Below the pieces are notes generated by a model. The model was not told where the DNA came from, ran no database searches, and was given only the letters and a program-made list of their open reading frames with translations. Both the position numbers and the translations under genes were made by a program. From contig QHWT01000064.1 of NCBI GenBank assembly GCA_003222675.1, forward strand, positions 23,825 through 87,824: a stretch of 64,000 bases of DNA. Reading direction: 5' to 3'. The DNA comes from Acidobacteriota bacterium. Its GTDB lineage: Bacteria > Acidobacteriota > Vicinamibacteria > Vicinamibacterales > 2-12-FULL-66-21. Positions 43,482-51,101 of the stretch are shown piece after piece. The stretch's first letter is position 1. Each line of letters opens with the position of its first letter.

Positions 43482-44402
43482 ATGCGTGCCACCTCTCGAG
43501 CCGTCATTTTCTGTGCGATGCTTGCGTCGGTCGGCCTTTCCGCGCGGCCCGCGGTCGCCGACCAGAATGCGGACGCGCAACAGCATCTCTTTCGCGATCT
43601 GTTTCCGCCGCCGCCACTCCTCTTTCCCTATGCAGCACCCGCGCGCGCGACGCTCTTCGACGCGGCGGCCGCTCAGGCCGAACCGCATCCGAAGCCGGAG
43701 CACACCGGGTTCGTCGCGCTGATTCGCGAGACGGCATCCGATTTCACCGCGTTTCCACGGCGCAAGTCGACGTGGGTGATTCTTGGCGTGGGCGCCGCGG
43801 CCGCCGCGCTCGTGCATCCTGCGGATGATTACGTCCAGGACCACGCGCCCGGTTCGAAAGCCGCCGACAACTTCTTCAAGCTTGGTAAGTATCTCGGGTC
43901 GGCGTACGTCGAGACAGGCGTGGCTGTGGGCTTATATGTGATCGGGCGCTACGCCGCGCCCGCCGCCAAGGATGCGCCGAGGACGAACAGGCTGTCGCAC
44001 CTCGGGTTCGATATGGTGCGCGGCATCATTCTCTCGCAAGCGTTCACGCAGGGACTCAAGTACGTCGTGCGCCGCGATCGGCCGACGGGCGAGTGCTGCG
44101 CGTTTCCGTCGGGACACGCGGCAACGGCGTTCGCAACCGCGTCGATCCTCGAACGGCATCTCGGCTATCGCGGGGCGTGGCCGACGGTGGTCGGCGCCTC
44201 CTACGTCGCGCTCTCGCGGATCACGGACAACCGTCACTTCCTGAGCGACGTCGTGTTCGGATCAGCGCTCGGCATCGCGACAGGGTGGACGGTCGTCGGC
44301 CGCCACGGCCGCGAGAACTATGCGTTCCTGCCCGTACCGGTTCGCGGCGGTGTCGCCCTCACGTTCAGTCGCGTGCCACGACGCGGGGCGGCGACGCCCT
44401 GA
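43482..44402 (+). CDS. PAP2 family phosphatase, exported
   Basis: A 306-residue protein with a signal peptide (residues 1-27) and a PAP2/acid phosphatase domain: KYVVRRDRPTG (KX6RP-like), PSGHAATAF and SRITDNRHFLSDV (SRX5-6HX3D). The start is the ATG at 43482; the longer frame upstream is the shadow of the MFS gene. Membrane or periplasmic lipid phosphatase, for example of phosphatidic acid or undecaprenyl pyrophosphate. Confidence 0.9.
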   Translation: MRATSRAVIFCAMLASVGLSARPAVADQNADAQQHLFRDLFPPPPLLFPYAAPARATLFDAAAAQAEPHPKPEHTGFVALIRETASDFTAFPRRKSTWVILGVGAAAAALVHPADDYVQDHAPGSKAADNFFKLGKYLGSAYVETGVAVGLYVIGRYAAPAAKDAPRTNRLSHLGFDMVRGIILSQAFTQGLKYVVRRDRPTGECCAFPSGHAATAFATASILERHLGYRGAWPTVVGASYVALSRITDNRHFLSDVVFGSALGIATGWTVVGRHGRENYAFLPVPVRGGVALTFSRVPRRGAATP

Positions 44403-44451
44403 CAGTGATGCGACCGTTCTGAGTCTGCGATAATCTGAGAGCGCCTCCTGC

Positions 44452-44540
44452 GCCGGAGTGGTGAAACTGGCAGACGCGCCGGACTCAAAATCCGGTGGGC
44501 TTTACCGCCCGTGTGGGTTCGATTCCCACCTCCGGCACCA
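44452..44540 (+). tRNA. tRNA-Leu (CAA)
   Basis: A class II tRNA of 89 bases with encoded CCA. Acceptor stem GCCGGAG/CTCCGGC, anticodon stem CCGGA/TCCGG with loop CTCAAAA (anticodon CAA, reads UUG), a long variable arm (TGGGCTTTACCGCCCGT) and T arm GTGGG/CCCAC with TTCGATT. Discriminator base A, as in tRNA-Leu. Confidence 0.97.
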
Positions 44541-44544
44541 TATT

Positions 44545-44812
44545 TCACTCCGCTCGCGTGGGGCCCCTCTCACGTTCCCCACGCTCGCTGCGCGGGCCAG
44601 GCCGCTCAAGCCCCCGAACGCTGCGCGCGCGAGGTCCCGTTGCGGCTCCCCTCCGGCTGGCCCTTGCGGCCGCAGGCGCTTTCACTCCGCTCGCGTGGGG
44701 GCCCTCTCACGTTCCCCACGCTCGCCCTTCGACTTTGCTCAGGGCGACCCTGAGGCTCTCGAAGGGTCGCTGCGCGGGCCAGGCCGCCCAAGACCCCGAA
44801 CGCTCCGCGCTG
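44545..44812. repeat. Duplicated REP-like block downstream of tRNA-Leu
   Basis: Two copies (about 44545-44625 and 44682-44812) of a block that begins TTTCACTCCGCTCGCGTGGG, continues TCTCACGTTCCCCACGCTCG and ends GCGGGCCAGGCCGC. The second copy is split by a palindromic insert (about 44728-44771) with CTCAGGG/CCCTGAG and CTTCGA/TCGAAG pairs. I see no gene in the gap 44541-44838. Confidence 0.8.
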
Positions 44813-44838
44813 TCATCGGCAGCGAAGGCTGTCGATCC

Positions 44839-45051
44839 CTACTTAGGTCTGGAGGAGGAGTCCGGCGCTTCGCGTTTGATGCGATCGATGTGGTTGTGCA
44901 GCGCGTCGATCTGTTTCTGAAGACGTATACGGTGCTCGCGATGGCCGGTCATATCCGAACGGTCACCCTCGAGCGCCGTGTGATCCCGTCGAAGCGCCTC
45001 CGTCTCTCGAAGCAGCCGGGCGTGTTCCTCCGACAGCGTTTCTTCAGCCAT
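44839..45051 (-). CDS. Small coiled-coil protein
   Basis: A 70-residue, highly charged, helix-forming protein (MAEETLSEEHARLL...), with heptad-like Leu/Ile/His spacing through LQKQIDALHNHIDRIK. The composition (Glu/Arg/His) and lack of hydrophobic segment suggest a soluble coiled coil. No family recognised. It stands alone, divergent from the calcium exchanger by about 100 bp. Confidence 0.6.
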   Translation of the reverse strand: MAEETLSEEHARLLRETEALRRDHTALEGDRSDMTGHREHRIRLQKQIDALHNHIDRIKREAPDSSSRPK

Positions 45052-45149
45052 GTCATCTACTTCATTCTGACGCGCGAGAAACAGGTCGTGGTTGCAGCCT
45101 TCGCATCAGCGCCTGGCTGGCGTCGGCCACATACAGAATGTAATCGATA

Positions 45150-46247
45150 ATGCGAGGCGTGCGTCTCGTTTCGCAATTGGGCCGGGCGCTTACGTCCAGC
45201 TGGTTGAACGTGCTGCTCGTCGCCGCTCCGCTGAGCTGGGTTGCAGACTCGATGGACCGCCCGTTATGGGTGTTTCTGTTCGCCAGCATCTCGCTGATTC
45301 CCGCAGCGGGCCTCATTGGCCACGCAACCGAGGAACTTGCGTGCCGATCGGGTCCCACGCTTGGCGGATTCCTCAACGCGACGTTCGGCAACGCGGCCGA
45401 ACTGATTATCGCCATCGCGGCGCTCCGCGCGCATCACATCGAAGTCGTGAAAGCGTCAATCACGGGCAGCATCCTGGGCAACTTGCTGCTCGTCTTCGGA
45501 CTGGCGTGCTTGGCGGGAGGCCTCAAACACGGCAGTCAGAAATTCAATCGAATGGCGGCAACGAGCGCGTCGATTATGCTCGTGCTCGCCGTTGTCGCGT
45601 TGGTGATGCCCGCGGTGGTCGATCTATTCGCGTTCGGATCGCTCAAGGCGCACCCGGACGTCATCGATCGTCTGAGCTTCTGGACCGCGCTGGTCCTGCT
45701 CGCGGTGTACGGCGCCGGACTGATTTTCTCCTTCAAGACGCAGCGCGATCCGCTGCGGCGGACGGCCGGCCACTCCTCGGCAACGATGACACGTGCGGCC
45801 GCCACCACGCTGCTCGCTCTCGCGACGGCCCTGACGGTGATCGAGGCGGAGATCCTCGTCGGCGCGCTCGAGCCTGCTCTGCGCTGGTTCGGCATGACCG
45901 AACTCTTCGCTGGCGTAATCGTCGTCGCGCTCGTCGGGAACGCCGCCGAACACTACAGCGCCGTGTCCGCCGCGGCAAATGACGAGATGACGCTCGCGCT
46001 CGAGATCTCCGTGGGCAGCAGCGCGCAGATCGCGCTGATGGTCGCGCCGCTGCTCGTGATTATTTCCCCGTTGTTCGGCCCGCCGATGTCGCTCGTCTTC
46101 AACGCGTTCGAGATCGCCGCGATTGGCTTGTCCGTCGGCACTGTGGCGCTCTGTTCGATCGACGGCGAAAGCAACTGGCTCGAGGGATTGCAGCTCCTGG
46201 GCGTGTACCTCATTCTGGCGGCCGCGTTCTATTTGATCCCCGGATAG
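45150..46247 (+). CDS. Calcium/proton exchanger (CaCA family, Cax)
   Basis: A 365-residue protein with about 11 hydrophobic helices in two halves. Each half has its alpha-repeat: GGFLNATFGNAAELIIAI and VVALVGNAAEHYSAV, with the ion-binding Glu in GNAAE. An acidic linker is short. It exchanges Ca2+ for H+ at the inner membrane to keep cytoplasmic calcium low. ATG at 45150. Confidence 0.95.
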   Translation: MRGVRLVSQLGRALTSSWLNVLLVAAPLSWVADSMDRPLWVFLFASISLIPAAGLIGHATEELACRSGPTLGGFLNATFGNAAELIIAIAALRAHHIEVVKASITGSILGNLLLVFGLACLAGGLKHGSQKFNRMAATSASIMLVLAVVALVMPAVVDLFAFGSLKAHPDVIDRLSFWTALVLLAVYGAGLIFSFKTQRDPLRRTAGHSSATMTRAAATTLLALATALTVIEAEILVGALEPALRWFGMTELFAGVIVVALVGNAAEHYSAVSAAANDEMTLALEISVGSSAQIALMVAPLLVIISPLFGPPMSLVFNAFEIAAIGLSVGTVALCSIDGESNWLEGLQLLGVYLILAAAFYLIPG

Positions 46248-46252
46248 GTTTT

Positions 46253-46325
46253 GGCCTGGAACTCAAGGCTCAGGCGGCTCAGGTCTCAAGCGGGCTTAGG
46301 GCAGCCGGCCTGAGCCGCGCTGCGC
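46253..46325. repeat. GGCTCAG repeat with 10-bp inverted pair after cax
   Basis: GGCTCAG-type heptamers at about 46260-46283, and a perfect pair GCGGCTCAGG (46273-46282) / CCTGAGCCGC (46309-46318). Possibly a terminator of the exchanger. The rest of the gap to 46461 has no gene. Confidence 0.6.
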
Positions 46326-46461
46326 CAATGAGCCCTGCGTCATTTTCCGCGTGCGCGCCCTGCACACCCGCACACGGCGCACACGGCCGCACAGCATAAT
46401 TCCTTATGTTCAAGACTATTTCTGGTGGCCGCCCTATTGCTGACTGTCGGAGCATACCGCC

Positions 46462-46692
46462 ATGATCTGGTTCCTCGAGCGCAACAGGGACTTGGTGATC
46501 TGCGAGATCCGCCGCGCCGGAGACGCCAGTCCCGCGTACGAGTTCGAAGTCGCGACCGGCGATGCGCCGCCCCGCACGCAGCGGTTCAACTCACCGACCG
46601 AACTGATCGATGGGTACTTACGCGAGCAGGCGCAACTGCGAGCGCAAGGATGGCGGCCCCGCGCGTCCGATATCGAAGTGCTGATGGAGTAG
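46462..46692 (+). CDS. Conserved-looking small hypothetical protein
   Basis: A 76-residue protein (MIWFLERNRDLVICEIRR) with mixed alpha/beta character and a compact FEVATGDA...RFNSPTELIDGYL core ending in DIEVLME. GTCGGAG lies about nine bases upstream of the ATG. No signal peptide or known domain. It stands alone; the frame and composition look like real coding sequence. Confidence 0.65.
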   Translation: MIWFLERNRDLVICEIRRAGDASPAYEFEVATGDAPPRTQRFNSPTELIDGYLREQAQLRAQGWRPRASDIEVLME

Positions 46693-46717
46693 TAGCACCG
46701 AGGACGGTCATCCGCCC

Positions 46718-46766
46718 AACCGTCAACCCTCAACGGTCAACCGCTAACCGTCAACCGTCTTTTTTC
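46718..46766. repeat. Six exact-length heptamers followed by a T run
   Basis: AACCGTC, AACCCTC, AACGGTC, AACCGCT, AACCGTC, AACCGTC, then TTTTTTTCTC. Internal pairs such as ACGGT/ACCGT before the T run could make it a terminator for the small gene upstream. Nothing else is visible up to 46920. Confidence 0.8.
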
Positions 46767-46935
46767 TCACGAGCGTAACTACAGCTCCACGGTGCGAACT
46801 GCGTAACAAATTCCACTCCCTCGCGGACCTCGAGCGCAAAACCTCAGTATTTTCCAGCCCAGTTCGCCGTGGCACCTCGCTTGCTCGATTTGCTCCTGAA
46901 TGAGAACTACACGAAATGCTCAGGAGGCACCACTG

Positions 46936-48573
46936 ATGAAGCGTTCCACTGCACGTTGGACGACGGCGATCGCAGCAGCCGCCCTGATCGGCCTGCCCGC
47001 GGCCGGTTTCGCCCAGGCGACTACGCCGCAGACGCCGCCGTCACAGACGTCACCCGCGCAGACCACCCCCTCGCCAACCTCTACTCAGGGCCAGACATCC
47101 GCCAGCGCGACGAGCGCCGCTGATCACGTTCGTGAAGCGAAGCAGGCACTCGCCAGCGTTCCGCCGACATCGGTGCCGGCGGCCTCGCGCGCGAAGCTCG
47201 GAGAGCTGCGCACGCATCTGAACAACCTCGATCGCCTCGTCGCCAAGGGCGATCAAGCCGCAACGTCGGGTACGCAAAGTTCGAAGAGCGGCGGGTACGC
47301 GAAGAGCGGCGCGAACGCGAAGGGCGGCGCCGCGAACTGGGGCACGGAAGCCGCCGCGATCGACAAGCTCGTGTCGGAGCTGACGGCTGCGAGCACGGAC
47401 GACACTGCGAAGCAGAAGCTGATGGACGTGCGGCGCCACATCACCGAGCTCGCGAGCTCGATGAGCGGGTCCAGGTCGGACCAGGCGTCGGCGGCCGGCA
47501 GCACGGCATCGCCTGACACGATGGGTGCGAACCCATCGGCGTCACAGCAGTCGACGCCGACCTCGGCAGCTGCGAACCCCACGCCGACCGTCACGGATCC
47601 ATCGGCAGCCGGCGCGGCTGCGAACCCGTCATATCCGTCGAGCGCGACGAACCCATCGGCCTCTGCGCAGTCGCCTTCTGCCGCTCCGCAGTCGAGCCCT
47701 TCGCAGCCGTCCGCCGCCTCGCCATCCGCCCAGCAGGGTCAGGTGGACGCGCAGGCTGCAAAGCAGCATCTCAGCGAAGCGCGTGACTCGCTCGCGCAGC
47801 TGACATCGCTTCCCGAAGCGGCGAAGCTGCAGGGAGAGGCTCGCACGCAGGTCTCGCAGCTGATCTCGAATTTCAACGAGCTGATCACGACGCAATCGGA
47901 TTGGAAGGCGGCATACGCAAAGGTGTCGGCGAATCTCGATGCGCTGCTCGGACCGGATTCAGCAAGCTCCAGGGCGACGGGGATGACCGGAACGGCCGCC
48001 GCGCCGCCTGCGACGGCTGGCACAACGGGGTCCACCGGCGCGACGGGGCCTGCGACGCAGGTCGATCCGGCGATCAAGGCGAAGTTGCAGGATTTCCGTA
48101 CACACCTGAAGGAGTTCGAACAGGCAGCTGGCGGCACGAGCCCCGCGGCTGGCGCGAGCCCGTCGGCGAGCACGGGCGCGATGGCGCCCGCAGCAAATCC
48201 TTCATCAACCGCGAACCCGTCGAACCCGGCGGGCACATCGGCAACCAGCCCGTCACCGGCCGGCGCGGCGCCGACGACCGCAGCGCCCGAGCCGAGGAGC
48301 GCACCGATGCCGACGGGCACGTCCGGCACGTCGGGTGTTGCAGGCGCAGCCGGAACGTCAGGCACGGCGGCACCGTCACCAACCGACGACCAGTCGAAGG
48401 CATCGGCCAAGCCCGCGGCGGAGCGCGAGGGCCATTCAGACGCCGACAAGCACCTCGACGCGATTCAGGACATTCTGAGCAAGTCGAAGGACGGCAAGCT
48501 GGATAAGGCGCAGACCGATCAGATCAGGATGCATCTCGAGCAGCTGCGTCAGCTGATCGCGCAGGCGAAGTAA
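46936..48573 (+). CDS. Secreted low-complexity protein with repeated helical modules
   Basis: A 545-residue protein: AGGAGG ribosome site, signal peptide (residues 1-27, GFAQA), then Ala/Ser/Pro/Thr-rich linkers joining about four charged helical modules. Examples are DHVREAKQALASVP...LRTHLNNLDRL, AKQHLSEARDSLAQL...LISNFNELI, KLQDFRTHLKEFEQA and DKHLDAIQDIL...MHLEQLRQLI. The shared pattern is an amphipathic pair with RTHL/RMHL. No domain recognised. The linkers resemble flexible cell-surface or periplasm-spanning tethers. Confidence 0.8.
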   Translation: MKRSTARWTTAIAAAALIGLPAAGFAQATTPQTPPSQTSPAQTTPSPTSTQGQTSASATSAADHVREAKQALASVPPTSVPAASRAKLGELRTHLNNLDRLVAKGDQAATSGTQSSKSGGYAKSGANAKGGAANWGTEAAAIDKLVSELTAASTDDTAKQKLMDVRRHITELASSMSGSRSDQASAAGSTASPDTMGANPSASQQSTPTSAAANPTPTVTDPSAAGAAANPSYPSSATNPSASAQSPSAAPQSSPSQPSAASPSAQQGQVDAQAAKQHLSEARDSLAQLTSLPEAAKLQGEARTQVSQLISNFNELITTQSDWKAAYAKVSANLDALLGPDSASSRATGMTGTAAAPPATAGTTGSTGATGPATQVDPAIKAKLQDFRTHLKEFEQAAGGTSPAAGASPSASTGAMAPAANPSSTANPSNPAGTSATSPSPAGAAPTTAAPEPRSAPMPTGTSGTSGVAGAAGTSGTAAPSPTDDQSKASAKPAAEREGHSDADKHLDAIQDILSKSKDGKLDKAQTDQIRMHLEQLRQLIAQAK

Positions 48574-48584
48574 GTCCACAGGAG

Positions 48585-48621
48585 ATCAGAAGGTCAGAAG
48601 TGCCGCTTCTGATCTTCTGAT
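48585..48621. terminator. Perfect inverted octamer pair between convergent genes
   Basis: ATCAGAAG and GTCAGAAG on the left, TGCCG loop, CTTCTGAT twice on the right: a 16-bp stem with one mismatch. It lies between two convergent stop codons and is likely a bidirectional terminator built from repeat units. Confidence 0.8.
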
Positions 48622-48638
48622 GTTGCTGCGACGAAGCG

Positions 48639-50981
48639 TCAGGACGAAGTCGCCCGCACCCGTTCGAATACTGCTTTGGATCTGGCAGTCGCGAGATGGC
48701 TCGAGACCGCCAAGCCTGCCATCACGCCGGTTCCCATCTTGATTCGTTCGACTCCGACGAGACGCCACGTCATGCCGTCACTCGACACGTAGGCCGAGAA
48801 CATATCGCCCTTGCGCACCAGCCGTACCCACGCGGGCGCGGCACCGTTGCCGCCCGGAGTGTGCACGCTCCCTGAATCCGCTGTCGAACGCCGCTGGAAG
48901 GCGTAGCCCTTGCCTGCCGATACGAGCATGAACGCATGCGGCGCGCCGGCGTCACGCGAGGCGCGGATCATTACGCCCGCCTTGGTCCACGCCTGCGTCC
49001 TATCGAGGCGCGTCAGGCGCGCCACGATCTCGCCATCTCCCCAGAGGGGACGCCAGGCGAAGTGGAACGCGTCAGCCGAACCCCAGATGTCGGCGCCGGC
49101 GCCGATGACGTCGATACGATCGTTCCGGATGACGGCGGAGCCGCTCAATCCCACCGCGCCGATCTCCGCGTCGCTCCACTCAGTGAGTGGCGTCACTGCG
49201 ATGCTGGAGAACTGCGCGGTGGCAGCGGCGCCGGCATCATGGCTGGTTAACGCAATGCCCGCTTCCACCGTGGCGCCCATCGAGATTGTGTCGCCGCCGA
49301 TGACACTCCATACCGAGCCATCTTCGGACGTGTAGGCCGTAAAGCGATTGCCGCGACGCGAGAGGCGCACCCAGGCGGGCGCGCGTCCCGCGACGGCTTC
49401 CGTGCTGTACGAGACGCCGCGCTCGACACGCCGTCGCTGGAACGCCAGCCCCTTTTCGCCCGAGACGAACATGAACGCGTGCGCCGACGCCGGATCGCGA
49501 CTGTCGCGGACCATCACGCCCGCCTTGCTCCAGCGGTGGACCTGCTGCAGCCAGTCGACGCGCGCCACGACGTCGCCGTCACCCGTGAGCGGATGCGATG
49601 CGAAGGTGAAGGCGTCGCTCGTGCTCCAGACATCTGCTCCACTCGCGCTCAACACTATCGCCGCCGCGGAGGTCGTGACCGATCCTTCGATCGAGACCGC
49701 GCCGATGTCGCCGGCCTGCCATCCATCCGGTAACACCGCCGCGCTGCGCGAACGATAAAGCGTCCTCACTGTCGCGACGTCGAGGGCACCGAGGCCCGTG
49801 ACGATTCCCTGGTAGCTCGGATACATCACCGCGTCCGGGCTGCTCGAATGATTCAATCCGAGCGCGTGGCCCAGCTCGTGAAGCGCGACCGAAAAGACGT
49901 CGTACGCGCCCGGCTGCGACGCGCCCCAAGTGAATTCATCATTGAAGTGCACGTCTCCTGCGAGCGGCTCCCACCCTGGTGGAGCGGGAAAGAAGGTGTG
50001 CGCCAGCACGTTCGGCGCGAAAGGATAGCCATCGCCGTGATTCGTCGGACCCCAGAGGAGCGTCACCGAACGAGGCGTCCATTGATCGGGCGATTGCGTC
50101 CAGTCGACGGCGACGTAACGGCTCCACTCCCGCATCGCACGCCCGATTTCGGCGGCCTGCACGGACGCCGGCAGATCGTTCGATGCGGTCTGAAAGAAAA
50201 AGCCAAGACGTGTCGAGTTGAGGCCCGGCCCGTCCCAGCCGTCACCCTCTGTCGCAAATGGCGCGACGATCCCCGCTCGGTCGACAAGGCCCTCGCAGAG
50301 CATCACTGGCTGTCCGCTCGTAATCTCGCGCCCGCCAGGAAAGATCCACGCAACGCTGTCATTGTCCGAGAGCGCCGAGATGACGGCAGCGTCGGTCCGG
50401 ACGATGCGCACGTGCCCCGGCAGTCCGGGAATCTCAATCGGGACTGCTCCGGCCGCGACCACCGCATCCGAGCTTTCCGTCGCGGAGGTATCGGGAAAGA
50501 ACTCCACGATCGTGAACGGGTGTGATGGCGTCACGAACGAAAGATCCTCGCGTGTGTCGGCGCTGATCTTGTCGTCCGGCAGCAATGAACCGATCCACCG
50601 CGCACCGGCGATCGTGGACGCCTCGAACGATGCGGGTACAGCGATCGCGAGCGCGTTGTCCGGCACGACGCGGAGCGGCACCGCGCCGGCCGCTCGGAGC
50701 GCCTCCAGCGTCGCTTCCGTAATGGGCGCGTCGAACTGGATGAGGTAATGAAGCGGTCGCGCCTCCGCGACCGTCATGCGAAACGATCGCGCGACGCGAG
50801 GCTTGATGTTTGGCGCGGGCACGAAGGTGCGCGTGCGCAGGCGGATCGGCCGCTCCTTCGTCGCGCCCTTTTCGGCTTTCAATCCGGCGGGAATTCCCTG
50901 CAGCGGACCGGGAAGGAGTGCGGCTGCGAAGGCTAGCGCGATTCCGATGGGTCCCCGAGTCACCACGCGGCCGTGCTGCAA
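48639..50981 (-). CDS. Secreted matrixin-type metalloprotease with two DUF1349-like domains
   Basis: A 780-residue protein with a signal peptide. After a prodomain-like N-terminal region comes a metzincin catalytic domain: HELGHALGLNH (His368, Glu369, His372, His378) with the Met-turn VMYPSY. Two consecutive beta-sandwich repeats follow (about 420-600 and 600-780), each with GADVWSTSDAF or GADIWGSADAF, WSKAGVMVRDS or WTKAGVMIRAS, and FQRR, the pattern of DUF1349/LamG-like modules. Start TTG at 50981; GTG at 50966 is also possible. Probably an extracellular protease with carbohydrate- or matrix-binding modules. Confidence 0.9.
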   Translation of the reverse strand: MQHGRVVTRGPIGIALAFAAALLPGPLQGIPAGLKAEKGATKERPIRLRTRTFVPAPNIKPRVARSFRMTVAEARPLHYLIQFDAPITEATLEALRAAGAVPLRVVPDNALAIAVPASFEASTIAGARWIGSLLPDDKISADTREDLSFVTPSHPFTIVEFFPDTSATESSDAVVAAGAVPIEIPGLPGHVRIVRTDAAVISALSDNDSVAWIFPGGREITSGQPVMLCEGLVDRAGIVAPFATEGDGWDGPGLNSTRLGFFFQTASNDLPASVQAAEIGRAMREWSRYVAVDWTQSPDQWTPRSVTLLWGPTNHGDGYPFAPNVLAHTFFPAPPGWEPLAGDVHFNDEFTWGASQPGAYDVFSVALHELGHALGLNHSSSPDAVMYPSYQGIVTGLGALDVATVRTLYRSRSAAVLPDGWQAGDIGAVSIEGSVTTSAAAIVLSASGADVWSTSDAFTFASHPLTGDGDVVARVDWLQQVHRWSKAGVMVRDSRDPASAHAFMFVSGEKGLAFQRRRVERGVSYSTEAVAGRAPAWVRLSRRGNRFTAYTSEDGSVWSVIGGDTISMGATVEAGIALTSHDAGAAATAQFSSIAVTPLTEWSDAEIGAVGLSGSAVIRNDRIDVIGAGADIWGSADAFHFAWRPLWGDGEIVARLTRLDRTQAWTKAGVMIRASRDAGAPHAFMLVSAGKGYAFQRRSTADSGSVHTPGGNGAAPAWVRLVRKGDMFSAYVSSDGMTWRLVGVERIKMGTGVMAGLAVSSHLATARSKAVFERVRATSS

Positions 50982-51101
50982 CGGATATTCCCGCGCGATC
51001 GTCCGAAGACGGGCGCTTCACGTCCTATCATTCGCCCAACTTGGACAATCGGTTGCCGAGTTCAGGAAAACCCGTGTGCTATCCTCCGCCGAGGACCCCT
51101 G

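Noticed and set aside
44458..45150. 230-codon frame starting inside tRNA-Leu
   Set aside because: Overlaps the tRNA and repeat blocks; Arg/Ser/Pro-rich and no family.
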